Part shown: one piece after another, positions 8,251 through 15,365 of the stretch
Layout: every line of letters starts with the position of its first letter
Numbering within the stretch: the first letter of the stretch is position 1
NCBI GenBank assembly: GCA_964591375.1
Contig: CAZQAU010000027.1
Location: forward strand, 1-21,241
Length of the DNA stretch: 21,241 nt
Reading direction: 5' to 3'
DNA from: CAYYYG01 sp964591375
Lineage (GTDB): Bacteria > Patescibacteriota > Microgenomatia > UBA1406 > GWC2-37-13
Translations under genes and position numbers: made by a program
The notes under the pieces: generated by a model
Database searches by the model: none
What the model was told of the DNA's origin: nothing
Seen by the model: only the letters and a program-made list of their open reading frames with translations

Positions 8251-9531
8251 ATGATACTGCTTGATACTAAGTTACAGGAACTACAAAAAAGTGGTACCCC
8301 CATCCGTGTTGGTGTGGTAGGAGCCGGATATGCTGCTCGTGGTTTTGTGAACCAACTACAGTTTAAAAAAGGCATCCAGCTGATAACCGTTGCCAATCGA
8401 ACACTGAGCCGTGCAGAAACAATGCTGTCTAGCTTAAAAATAAAAACAATTTCCATCGAATCAGGTAAAAAAATTCCTCCTCCGTCCAATACGGTCTCAG
8501 TTACCACTGATTATCGTTTACTCTGTAATTCGGAACATATCGATGTAATAGTTGAGGCCACCGGAGATGTAGAAACAGGATGTGATGTAACCCTCCAGGC
8601 CATTGAAAACAAAAAACATATTGTACTTATTAATGCCGAACTTGATGCCACTCTTGGACCAATATTAAAATCTTATGCCGATCAGGCAGGAGTAGTTTAC
8701 ACTCAAACCGACGGTGATCAACCCGGTGTGATCATGAATTTAATTCGTTATGTCCGGGGACTTGGAATGACCCCCGTTCTGGCGGGAAATATAAAAAGTG
8801 TATTCGATAAATACCGTACACCGGCAACACAGGCACAATGGGCTAAAGAAAACAATGTCAGTCCCGTATTAGCGACTGCTGCGGTTGACGGCACCAAACT
8901 TGCTCTTGAGATGGCTACCGTCGCCAATGCAGCAAACTTAAAAATCAGTCAAAGAGGTATGATCGGTCCCTCATGTAATAATGTCGATCAAGCAGCCACT
9001 AAATTTCCCTTACAAGAATTTCTCGAAAATGGTGGGGTTGTTGATTTTATTCAAGGTGCTTATCCTCATTTTGGAGTTTTTGTAATCGCTCATACAAACG
9101 ACTCCGTACAAAAAGAATATTTAAAAATGTATAAGATGGGCAATGGTCCATTTTATACATTTACAACTCCTTTCCACCTATGTAGTTTAGACACAGCATT
9201 CACTGTCGCGCGCGCTTCTTTATTTCATGATGCAGCAATCGCTCCAGTCGGCGCACCGGTATCGCAGGTTATCACCGTTGCAAAACGAGATTTAAAAGCA
9301 GGCGAGGTACTTGATGGTATAGGAGGTTATGACTGTTATGGAATGCTGGAAAATAATAAGGAAGCCATGGAACAAAAATGCTTACCAATCGGACTTTCAA
9401 AAGGGTGTACTGTGATTAAGGACACAGCTAAAGACACACCGATTACCTATAATTCTGTCACAGTACCTTCAGAGCGTCAGATCGATATGTTATATCAGAA
9501 ACAAACAAAATTATTTACTCAACAATCATGA
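8251..9531 (+). CDS. NAD(P)-dependent oxidoreductase with C-terminal SAF domain
   Basis: The protein has 426 residues from the ATG at 8251. A longer frame from 8200 exists but overlaps the previous gene by 49 nt and adds residues before the fold, so I reject it. The N-terminus has a homoserine-dehydrogenase-like Rossmann motif (VGVVGAGYAARG, G24/G26). The middle part includes INAELDATLGP and TQTDGDQPG. The C-terminus contains an SAF-type segment (VAKRDLKAGEVLDGIGGY, then LPIGLSKG). This architecture recurs in sugar-nucleotide clusters beside C-methyltransferases, where it probably reduces or oxidises the sugar intermediate. Its stop overlaps the ATG of the next gene (ATGA), so the two are translationally coupled. 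The precise reaction is not established. Confidence 0.85.
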   Translation: MILLDTKLQELQKSGTPIRVGVVGAGYAARGFVNQLQFKKGIQLITVANRTLSRAETMLSSLKIKTISIESGKKIPPPSNTVSVTTDYRLLCNSEHIDVIVEATGDVETGCDVTLQAIENKKHIVLINAELDATLGPILKSYADQAGVVYTQTDGDQPGVIMNLIRYVRGLGMTPVLAGNIKSVFDKYRTPATQAQWAKENNVSPVLATAAVDGTKLALEMATVANAANLKISQRGMIGPSCNNVDQAATKFPLQEFLENGGVVDFIQGAYPHFGVFVIAHTNDSVQKEYLKMYKMGNGPFYTFTTPFHLCSLDTAFTVARASLFHDAAIAPVGAPVSQVITVAKRDLKAGEVLDGIGGYDCYGMLENNKEAMEQKCLPIGLSKGCTVIKDTAKDTPITYNSVTVPSERQIDMLYQKQTKLFTQQS

Positions 9532-10451
9532 ACACTTTAAAATCAAACCTCACTGTCACCATCGGTATCACCACATGCTATGGCGGTGAATCTTTGGTTC
9601 AAACTGTTCAATCCATACGCAGTGCACAAATGGGAGAGGAATCAAGACTGATTATCCAGGCCGATCGTACCCCCATCACGGCTGATGTAAAAAAAAGATT
9701 ACAAGATCTTAACGTTGAACTCTACTGGAATGAAGTAGCCGGAAGTCAGTTTAAAAAACTAAAACAGATAATCGATAGAACTGCATCTGATATTTTTATC
9801 TTTACTCAAGACGATATTACTTTCGAAACCGACACTATAACCGAAGTCGTTACAGAATTTAGTAAAAATTCGGCGGTCACCATGGTAGGTGTTCGAATTC
9901 TCCCGCACATTTCCGAATCTCCGGTCGGGGCAATGTTATCAAGTATGGTACGACTAATAGATAAAATTGCCTTTTATTGGAATAGTGGACGTAATTATCT
10001 GTCGGCAAGCGGACGTTGTCTTGCTTTTCGGACTTCACTTCTAAAAAAATTTCGTATTCCAGAGTCGGTGGTAAATGGGGACATGTATTTGTATCTGGAA
10101 AATCGTCGCTTGAAAGGACGCTTTGAACGCAGTGATTTTTCAAAAGTATATATCCGATGTCCAGAACGATTAAAAGATCATATCGGTCCAAGCAGTCGTT
10201 TTCAATACTCACAGGAAGAACTACAAAATTATTTTAATTTTGATATCAAGCCAGAGTATAAATTACCATTTAGTGCAATTTTGAGAGCGGTGATGGCAGA
10301 ATTTTTTAGATTTCCCATTACGTTCACTGGGTATCTGGCTATTCTTACGTATACCCGTTTCTTTAGACAGAATAAAAAAATTGTTTCCAATACCATGTGG
10401 AATATCGATACCTCCACAAAAATCGTCAGCGGATACAATAAACTTTCTTAA
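9528..10451 (+). CDS. GT2-family glycosyltransferase
   Basis: The 307-residue protein has a GT-A N-terminus (VTIGITTCYGGESLVQTVQSI), an acidic metal-binding motif near residue 95 (FTQDDITFET, the DxD equivalent) and an acceptor-side region with NGDMYLYLENRRLKG. The C-terminal portion (about residues 245-290) is hydrophobic and basic and may touch the membrane. It overlaps the upstream oxidoreductase by 4 nt (ATGA), so it is the last gene of the sugar operon and probably transfers the sugar made by the preceding enzymes. Donor and acceptor are not known. Confidence 0.85.
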   Translation: MNTLKSNLTVTIGITTCYGGESLVQTVQSIRSAQMGEESRLIIQADRTPITADVKKRLQDLNVELYWNEVAGSQFKKLKQIIDRTASDIFIFTQDDITFETDTITEVVTEFSKNSAVTMVGVRILPHISESPVGAMLSSMVRLIDKIAFYWNSGRNYLSASGRCLAFRTSLLKKFRIPESVVNGDMYLYLENRRLKGRFERSDFSKVYIRCPERLKDHIGPSSRFQYSQEELQNYFNFDIKPEYKLPFSAILRAVMAEFFRFPITFTGYLAILTYTRFFRQNKKIVSNTMWNIDTSTKIVSGYNKLS

Positions 10452-10481
10452 GAATAAGATTTCCAAACAGTAGTCATAATA

Positions 10482-10510
10482 TTTCCTGATAAATAGTGTA
10501 CTGATATAAT
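10482..10510 (+). promoter_or_regulatory. Promoter of the small FtsK-gamma-like gene; leaderless
   Basis: TATAAT (10505-10510) lies 6 nt before the ATG at 10517, so transcription should start on the ATG itself. The -35 is weak (TTTCCT, 10482-10487, 17-bp spacing). No Shine-Dalgarno is present. Confidence 0.6.
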
Positions 10511-10516
10511 ATCTTC

Positions 10517-10702
10517 ATGAATCAGGAAGAAAAAACAGATAAAATCAACGACACAGATCCTTTACTGAACGAAGTGTATGACTATCTCACCAAATTCGAT
10601 TTCCCGCTCGCTGCTCTTATTCAGAGAAAATTTAAAATTGGCTTCTCCCGGGCTGAAAAAATTTTGAAAGAGATTGAAGCACGCAAAAATTCATCTACAT
10701 AA
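10517..10702 (+). CDS. Free-standing FtsK-gamma-like winged-helix protein
   Basis: This 61-residue protein is almost entirely one domain. From residue 14 it reads DPLLNEVYDYLTK, then IQRKFKIGFSRAEKILKEIE. This lines up with the gamma domain at the C-terminus of FtsK/SpoIIIE translocases (family pattern D.L..EA...V, then [LV]QR[KR]F[RK]IGYNRAARL...[LM]E), which binds KOPS DNA and contacts XerD. Here the domain stands alone, without linker, motor or membrane segments. It has its own leaderless promoter and is not overlapped by its neighbours. It could be a small DNA-binding protein acting with the XerC/D or FtsK machinery, or a repurposed regulator. The family match is strong by eye; the function is inferred. 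Confidence 0.75.
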   Translation: MNQEEKTDKINDTDPLLNEVYDYLTKFDFPLAALIQRKFKIGFSRAEKILKEIEARKNSST

Positions 10703-10729
10703 ATCAGTGGTTCCTACAAATAGCAAAGA

Positions 10730-10745
10730 TATGCGTAAAATCACA
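10730..10745. promoter_or_regulatory. Weak CRP/FNR-like box upstream of the MatC-like permease
   Basis: TATGCGTAAAATCACA matches TGTGAT-N4-ATCACA at 9 of 12 positions: perfect right half, poor left half. Its centre (10737.5) lies 41.5 bp upstream of the start predicted from TATTAT at 10767-10772. Weak alone; listed because the spacing equals that at queA. Confidence 0.25.
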
Positions 10746-10766
10746 GATAATATACTCTTGTCTCTG

Positions 10767-10772
10767 TATTAT
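10767..10772 (+). promoter_or_regulatory. Candidate -10 box of the MatC-like permease
   Basis: TATTAT, with predicted transcription start near 10779 and a 7-nt leader. TATACT at 10751-10756 is an equally good -10 and would give a leader of about 23 nt. No good -35 was found for either, which would fit an activator-dependent promoter. Confidence 0.35.
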
Positions 10773-10785
10773 CTACTTTTATATT

Positions 10786-12036
10786 ATGAATATATTTCTA
10801 GCAGTCCTCTCTATCGTTTCGCTGACAGTATCTATTATCATCGGCATAATTAAACCCAAAATTAATATCGGCGTTCTTGCCATAGCCTTTAGTTTTCTGA
10901 TTGGCTCGGTATTCGCCGGATTAACAGATAAGGAAATATTTTCACTTTTTCCCACACAACTTTTTCTTATGTTAGTGGGCATTACATTATTTTTTGGTAT
11001 AGCTGAAAATAATGGATTACTCGATCAGATTGCTATTCGTAGTGTTAGGCTCATTCGGGGTAATGTAATTTTATTGCCGCTTCTTTTTTTTCTTTTTACC
11101 TTTATGCTCGCCGCAATCGGACCGGGTAATATCGCGGCTACAGCTGTTCTCGCACCGATTGGAATGAGTCTTGCCTATCGATTTGGCATTAGCCCGCTTC
11201 TTATGGCTATTATGATTGTGACCGGTGCTAATGCAGGTGCTTTTTCTCCTATCGCACCGACAGGAGTCATACTAAGTGGCATTTTGGAAAAAATACATAT
11301 GCAGAATAATACTCTGGGTTGGCGTGTGTTTTTTATGTCAGCGTTTCTTCAATCGATTTCCGCATTACTAGCGTATGTTATTTTTAAGGGTTACAAAAAA
11401 AATAGTTCTCATCAGAATAACGCTGTTCATCTACAAACTACTCCTGTAAATTCAAAACAAATTGTCACATTAACTTCTATTTTCATTCTCATATTCAGCA
11501 TCATTGTCTTAAAAGTTTCTCTGGCATTAGCTTCCTTTATCGGGGCAGTGATTTTGCTATTAGCAAATATGGCAGATCCGGAAGATGTTTTTAAAAAATT
11601 ACCCTGGGACACCATCTTCTTAGTCTGTGGCGTCAGCGTTCTCATCGGAATTATTGATAAAGCGGGCGGTCTGGAACTTGCGACTTCAGTAATCGCTCAA
11701 TCATCACTTTCCGGTTATATTAATTCTATCTTGACTCTTATTACCGGACTTATTTCCACCTATAGCAGCTCCTCAGGTGTGGTAATGCCAGCCTTTATTC
11801 CCCTTATTCCTGGCATAATCAGCAAACTTGGTTCAGGGAATGCAGTTGAGATGCTTATCGCTGTTGCCGTAGGATCGCATATGGTCGATGTTAGTCCACT
11901 CTCCACACTTGGTGCTTTATGCGTTGCGCAGGCTCAGAATAATAAAAGTAAACTTTTTCGCCATCTAATGATCTGGGGATTATCAATGTCAGTATTCGCG
12001 ACCATACTCGCCTATATTTTCCTGGATATTCTCTAA
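10786..12036 (+). CDS. MatC/SLC13-like carboxylate (anion) permease
   Basis: This 416-residue protein has about 11-12 hydrophobic segments, a size and layout typical of the ion-transporter superfamily. The N-terminal half carries the MatC_N-type signature: MLVGITLFFGIAENNGLLDQ, then AAIGPGNIAATAVLAPIGMS and TGANAGAFSPIAPTG. The second half has an equivalent motif (STYSSSSGVVMPAFIP) and GSHMVDVSPLSTLGALCVAQ, giving the two inverted-repeat loops expected to bind substrate and sodium or protons. Relatives include the rhizobial malonate/dicarboxylate carrier MatC and citrate/arsenite-type transporters. Substrate is not readable; ATP-citrate lyase encoded about 3 kb away makes citrate or a C4-dicarboxylate attractive. 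It is convergent with the rhodanese gene, with only 2 nt between the stops. Confidence 0.82.
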   Translation: MNIFLAVLSIVSLTVSIIIGIIKPKINIGVLAIAFSFLIGSVFAGLTDKEIFSLFPTQLFLMLVGITLFFGIAENNGLLDQIAIRSVRLIRGNVILLPLLFFLFTFMLAAIGPGNIAATAVLAPIGMSLAYRFGISPLLMAIMIVTGANAGAFSPIAPTGVILSGILEKIHMQNNTLGWRVFFMSAFLQSISALLAYVIFKGYKKNSSHQNNAVHLQTTPVNSKQIVTLTSIFILIFSIIVLKVSLALASFIGAVILLLANMADPEDVFKKLPWDTIFLVCGVSVLIGIIDKAGGLELATSVIAQSSLSGYINSILTLITGLISTYSSSSGVVMPAFIPLIPGIISKLGSGNAVEMLIAVAVGSHMVDVSPLSTLGALCVAQAQNNKSKLFRHLMIWGLSMSVFATILAYIFLDIL

Positions 12037-12038
12037 AT

Positions 12039-12380
12039 TCAAGTTACTACCGGAAACTTTTTTCCCCGCCACGCCAATAATCCCTGAGTAATATTAAACA
12101 CATTGGTATAGCCTAGTTTTTCCATCGTCTCAACAGCATATACACTCCGGGAGCCGCTTAAACAATAGACGTACACCCGCTGGGATTTATCGGGAATGAG
12201 CGATTCCACCTTCTCTTCTACATCATCAACTGGCAGATTAATACTATTTGTGATTTTGCCGCGACTATATTCAGCCGGTGTACGGACATCAAGTAAAATA
12301 ACCTGCTGTTTCTCATCAAGAGCTTTTTTAACTTCGTCAGCTGTAATTTGAGGAACGTCGGGAGTGATAAAATTAAACAT
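12039..12380 (-). CDS. Single-domain rhodanese-like sulfurtransferase
   Basis: The 113-residue protein is one rhodanese domain. It contains LLDVRTPAEYSRGKI, the pre-catalytic INLP, and the six-residue active-site loop C73-L-S-G-S-R (VYCLSGSRS), which fits the sulfur-transfer type of rhodanese. It ends with the usual GYTNVFNITQGLLAWRG. There is no signal peptide, so it is probably cytosolic and carries a persulfide on C73, with the donor and acceptor unknown. It is divergent from queA, sharing a 106-bp region that holds a CRP-like palindrome. The candidate -10 (TATATA, 12386-12391) is only 5 nt before the ATG. Confidence 0.9.
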   Translation of the reverse strand: MFNFITPDVPQITADEVKKALDEKQQVILLDVRTPAEYSRGKITNSINLPVDDVEEKVESLIPDKSQRVYVYCLSGSRSVYAVETMEKLGYTNVFNITQGLLAWRGKKFPVVT

Positions 12381-12385
12381 ACATT

Positions 12386-12391
12386 TATATA
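12386..12391 (-). promoter_or_regulatory. Candidate -10 box of the rhodanese gene
   Basis: On the minus strand TATATA ends 5 nt before the ATG at 12380, which would make the transcript leaderless. The CRP-like palindrome at 12434-12449 is centred about 62 bp upstream of that start. No convincing -35 was found. Confidence 0.35.
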
Positions 12392-12433
12392 ACTTGTATT
12401 GCTGAAACTATATCGAATTGAGCGTTACAGTAA

Positions 12434-12449
12434 TATGATGAAGATCACA
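12434..12449. promoter_or_regulatory. CRP/FNR-like operator TATGATGAAGATCACA between rhodanese and queA
   Basis: Matches TGTGAT-N4-ATCACA at 11 of 12 positions. Its centre (12441.5) is 41.5 bp upstream of the queA start predicted from TATACT, the class II activator position. It lies in the divergent intergenic region, so one factor could serve both genes. Confidence 0.45.
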
Positions 12450-12470
12450 CCTTTTAAGTATCAGGTACAA

Positions 12471-12476
12471 TATACT
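12471..12476 (+). promoter_or_regulatory. -10 box of queA
   Basis: TATACT with predicted start at about 12483, leaving a 4-nt leader before the ATG at 12487. TACAAT just upstream (12466-12471) is an alternative. No recognisable -35, consistent with a class II activated promoter. Confidence 0.45.
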
Positions 12477-12486
12477 AACTATTTTT

Positions 12487-13569
12487 ATGACATCAACAAA
12501 CACATCCCTTGCGGAACTATTGAAAAAATTCGATTTTCATTTGCCTGAATCCCATATTGCTCACGAACCAGCTGAACCACGTGATACAGCACGTATGCTT
12601 GTAATAAATCGTAATCTATCGCAAATTACTCATCAGCGTTTCTATGAACTTCCCGAAATCATTGAACCTAACTCTGTTCTCGTAATAAACGATACCAAAG
12701 TATATCCCGCACGTCTCCAGGGGAAAAAAACAACTGGTGGAAAAGTCGAACTCCTGATTGTCAAAAAGCTACCACATAATCAATGGGAAGCTATGTCGTT
12801 TCCCGGTCTTGCCACTAATACAAAAGTCCTCTTTGATGGATTTGTAGTAAATATTCTTGAAAAAAATGAACGTGTTTTAACTGTCACTCCATCCATCTCT
12901 GAAAGCGAATTTATGCAAAAATTACAGGAACTCGGACACGTTCCTATTCCCCCGTATATTAAAACTAAGTTATCAGAAAACGTTTTAAAAGAACGATACC
13001 AAACGATTTATGCTACCGAAACTGGTTCGGCTGCAGCACCGACTGCTGGTCTCCATTTTACCCAGTCAGTATTTGATGAATTACGCAAAAAAAATATCGA
13101 AGTAGTGACAGTAACTTTGCATGTCGGATTGGGAACATTCGCACCGCTAACCGAAGAACATCTTAAAAAAAACAAACTGCACACAGAATATCTTGAAATT
13201 ACTTCTAAAGAAGCTGAAAAAATAAACCAGGCAAAACAACAGGGTCGCAAAATTATTGCCGTCGGTACAACCAGTGCACGTACTCTGGAATCCGCAGCGA
13301 CCGATAAAGGTTTGGTACATGCGATGACAGGTGAAACTTCACTATTCATTCAACCTGGATACAAATTCAAAATTGTCGATGGCCTGATCACCAATTTTCA
13401 TGTGCCGCAATCTTCCCTACTGATGATGATAACTGCTCTCTGTACATACCCAAACACCGCCACTGAATTTGTAGATTTTAAAAATAGTTTAATGGGTAGG
13501 GCATATAAAGAAGCTATTGAAAAAAACTATCGATTTTACTCATTTGGAGATGCATGTTTTATTCAGTAA
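12487..13569 (+). CDS. queA: S-adenosylmethionine:tRNA ribosyltransferase-isomerase QueA
   Basis: QueA transfers and isomerises the ribose of SAM onto 7-aminomethyl-7-deazaguanine at tRNA position 34, giving epoxyqueuosine. At 360 residues it has normal length. The family signatures are all present: HEPAEPRDTARMLVI near the N-terminus, VLVINDTKVYPARLQGKK, GGKVELLIVKK, ATETGSAAAPTAGLHFT, LHVGLGTFAPL, VGTTSARTLESA, and the C-terminal LITNFHVPQSSLLMMITAL. The N-terminal 10 residues before the conserved FDFHLP are a normal extension. No tgt or other queuosine genes are in the window. The stop codon directly abuts the stop of aclA on the opposite strand, with no intergenic base. Confidence 0.97.
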   Translation: MTSTNTSLAELLKKFDFHLPESHIAHEPAEPRDTARMLVINRNLSQITHQRFYELPEIIEPNSVLVINDTKVYPARLQGKKTTGGKVELLIVKKLPHNQWEAMSFPGLATNTKVLFDGFVVNILEKNERVLTVTPSISESEFMQKLQELGHVPIPPYIKTKLSENVLKERYQTIYATETGSAAAPTAGLHFTQSVFDELRKKNIEVVTVTLHVGLGTFAPLTEEHLKKNKLHTEYLEITSKEAEKINQAKQQGRKIIAVGTTSARTLESAATDKGLVHAMTGETSLFIQPGYKFKIVDGLITNFHVPQSSLLMMITALCTYPNTATEFVDFKNSLMGRAYKEAIEKNYRFYSFGDACFIQ

Positions 13570-15360
13570 TTATTTTCTGTATATCACTTCCTTCGGAGAT
13601 AAACGGAACAGCCCTTCATCCATCCGACGTTGATCCAGATAATGAGCAGTAAATCCCACCGACCGGGCAAGTACAAAATATGCATTAAAAAATTCTATCT
13701 GTATCAATTCGTGCAGTTCTAAATCAGTAAGATTTTCTTTTTCTGATAAAAGATCCAGCAGCACGGCAGCCATGGCTCCATCAACATTAAGAATAAGATT
13801 ACCTTTTTTTGCCGTAGTAATTTTTTGAATAGCGAGCGCATAGTTGGTAAAACGTGCCTTTTTCAGGTGGTGTGAAAATGTAAGCACTTCCGCCACACGT
13901 GGATCTGGGAAATCAACGCGATATTTTTTATGCCCAATTCCGGAAATGAGTTGCCGCCGCGAAGCCTGTCGTTCTACATAATCAAATGGCTCGATCGTTT
14001 GTGTCACCCCCTCCAACCAGTGGGCAGCTGCCTGATTAACCGCGCCACCAAATCGTGGTCCAATTGTAAGTAAACCACTTACCAAAGACGAAACCAGGTC
14101 CTTACCCGCCCGAGCGGCAATCATGGTACTGACCGCACCAGAAACATACGGGCCATGATCGACCAGTAATTTAAAGACTAATTCGGTGAAATCGCCTACT
14201 TCCTGCGAAGCGATCTGCTTCCCCAATAGCATTGAAGCGACAATATGTCCGTAAGATTTGGTCCGGGCAAGCTCTAATATATCTGTTCCCAAAATATTTA
14301 CCGACCCATCAGTATCCTGGGAAATAGAGTTTATAAAGAGAGAGGGTCTCCGATTGTATATTTTTTGTAAAGATGCGGCATGTTCTGTCTCTGTTTGCGG
14401 CACGGATGCCGGTATTTTCTTCACTAAATCGATAAATTCTGTGAATGAATTAGTTACACGGGCGCCTACTTTTTTGAGTGCTTGTGCTTTCGCCGGTGCA
14501 GACTCTTCGCCACGAGAAGCCATCGCTTTTGCATGTCCAAACTGAGGCGGCGTCGCAAACATTTCCGAAATAGTACCACCAATATATGCAATCACTGGTT
14601 TAGTAATTTTTTTAGTTTTAATAAGATCAACTAATTCATACTCGTCGTAACCACCCAGTTCACCAAAGTAGACAATGTATTCCGTATCAGGATCTTGTTC
14701 TGCGGCTATAAATGCCTCTTTGGGTGTTAGTACGGGAAATCGATCGCCTCCAAATGAAAGTGAAAATGAAATTCGTTTTCCCAAACCGGTAACCAAACGA
14801 ATCAGTTCGTTTGTCATACCACCTGATGAAGAAAAAATCGCCACATTTCCCGATTCAAATAAATGTGAATCTACGAGCTGTTTTGCTTCGGTCCCACCAA
14901 TAGCGCCCAATTTTAAAATACCGGGAATTAATATCCCTACTGATGCCGGACCTATGATAAACGGTGCAGCAATACTACTACCCCGCGAAAGTGCTAAAGA
15001 ATCTCGTTCCGTTACATTCTCTGCAAATAAAATTCCTCCAACTACGTGCGGATACGCTGTTAGTACTTCTTCTGTTGAAACTTTGGTACGACGGGCAGAC
15101 GTAAGATTCACAAATGCAGATAGATTTTTTGCAATAGAGTTTGGTATTGCACTTATCTTATTATATACCGGAATCAATAATTCTTTATCTCCCCAAAAAA
15201 AACGTTGATACTTTTTACCAGATGCGAGGATAACTGCCAAGGATGGTTCCTGTTTGCCGGCCAAATAGTCAAAATCTATCATCGACTGTAATATAGCCGG
15301 ATGCGAACCGATGGCAATGATAGAAATATCTTTTTTTCTTAGTGATGGTATTGATAACAT
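13570..15360 (-). CDS. aclA: ATP-citrate lyase, large subunit (CoA-ligase plus citryl-CoA lyase)
   Basis: With AclB this cytosolic enzyme converts citrate, ATP and CoA to acetyl-CoA, oxaloacetate, ADP and phosphate. At 596 residues it matches the length of bacterial AclA. Residues 1-300 form the succinyl-CoA-synthetase-like part: QSMIDFDYLAGKQEPS, FWGDKELLIPV, SSSGGMTNEL and the phosphohistidine loop QFGHAKAM with H276 (equivalent to H760 of human ACLY). Residues from about 370 form the citrate-synthase-like domain with all three catalytic residues: H402 (VDHGPYVSGA), H477 (GIGHKK) and D527 (LNVDGAM). AGKDLVSSLVSGLLTIGPRF and the near-terminal HYLDQRRMDEGLFR are also ACL-specific. It follows aclB by 5 nt in one operon. 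No catalytic residue is missing, so it should be active. Confidence 0.95.
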   Translation of the reverse strand: MLSIPSLRKKDISIIAIGSHPAILQSMIDFDYLAGKQEPSLAVILASGKKYQRFFWGDKELLIPVYNKISAIPNSIAKNLSAFVNLTSARRTKVSTEEVLTAYPHVVGGILFAENVTERDSLALSRGSSIAAPFIIGPASVGILIPGILKLGAIGGTEAKQLVDSHLFESGNVAIFSSSGGMTNELIRLVTGLGKRISFSLSFGGDRFPVLTPKEAFIAAEQDPDTEYIVYFGELGGYDEYELVDLIKTKKITKPVIAYIGGTISEMFATPPQFGHAKAMASRGEESAPAKAQALKKVGARVTNSFTEFIDLVKKIPASVPQTETEHAASLQKIYNRRPSLFINSISQDTDGSVNILGTDILELARTKSYGHIVASMLLGKQIASQEVGDFTELVFKLLVDHGPYVSGAVSTMIAARAGKDLVSSLVSGLLTIGPRFGGAVNQAAAHWLEGVTQTIEPFDYVERQASRRQLISGIGHKKYRVDFPDPRVAEVLTFSHHLKKARFTNYALAIQKITTAKKGNLILNVDGAMAAVLLDLLSEKENLTDLELHELIQIEFFNAYFVLARSVGFTAHYLDQRRMDEGLFRLSPKEVIYRK

Positions 15361-15365
15361 AAGTA

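Noticed and set aside
9412..9427. TGTGATTAAGGACACA, a 10/12 match to the CRP-like motif
   Set aside because: It lies inside the oxidoreductase coding sequence with no promoter or start nearby. It is useful as a guide to chance-level matches.
14258..15208. Plus-strand open frames (14258-14545, 14675-15208) opposite aclA
   Set aside because: They are shadows of the highly conserved aclA reading frame, with no recognisable protein features and no start signals.
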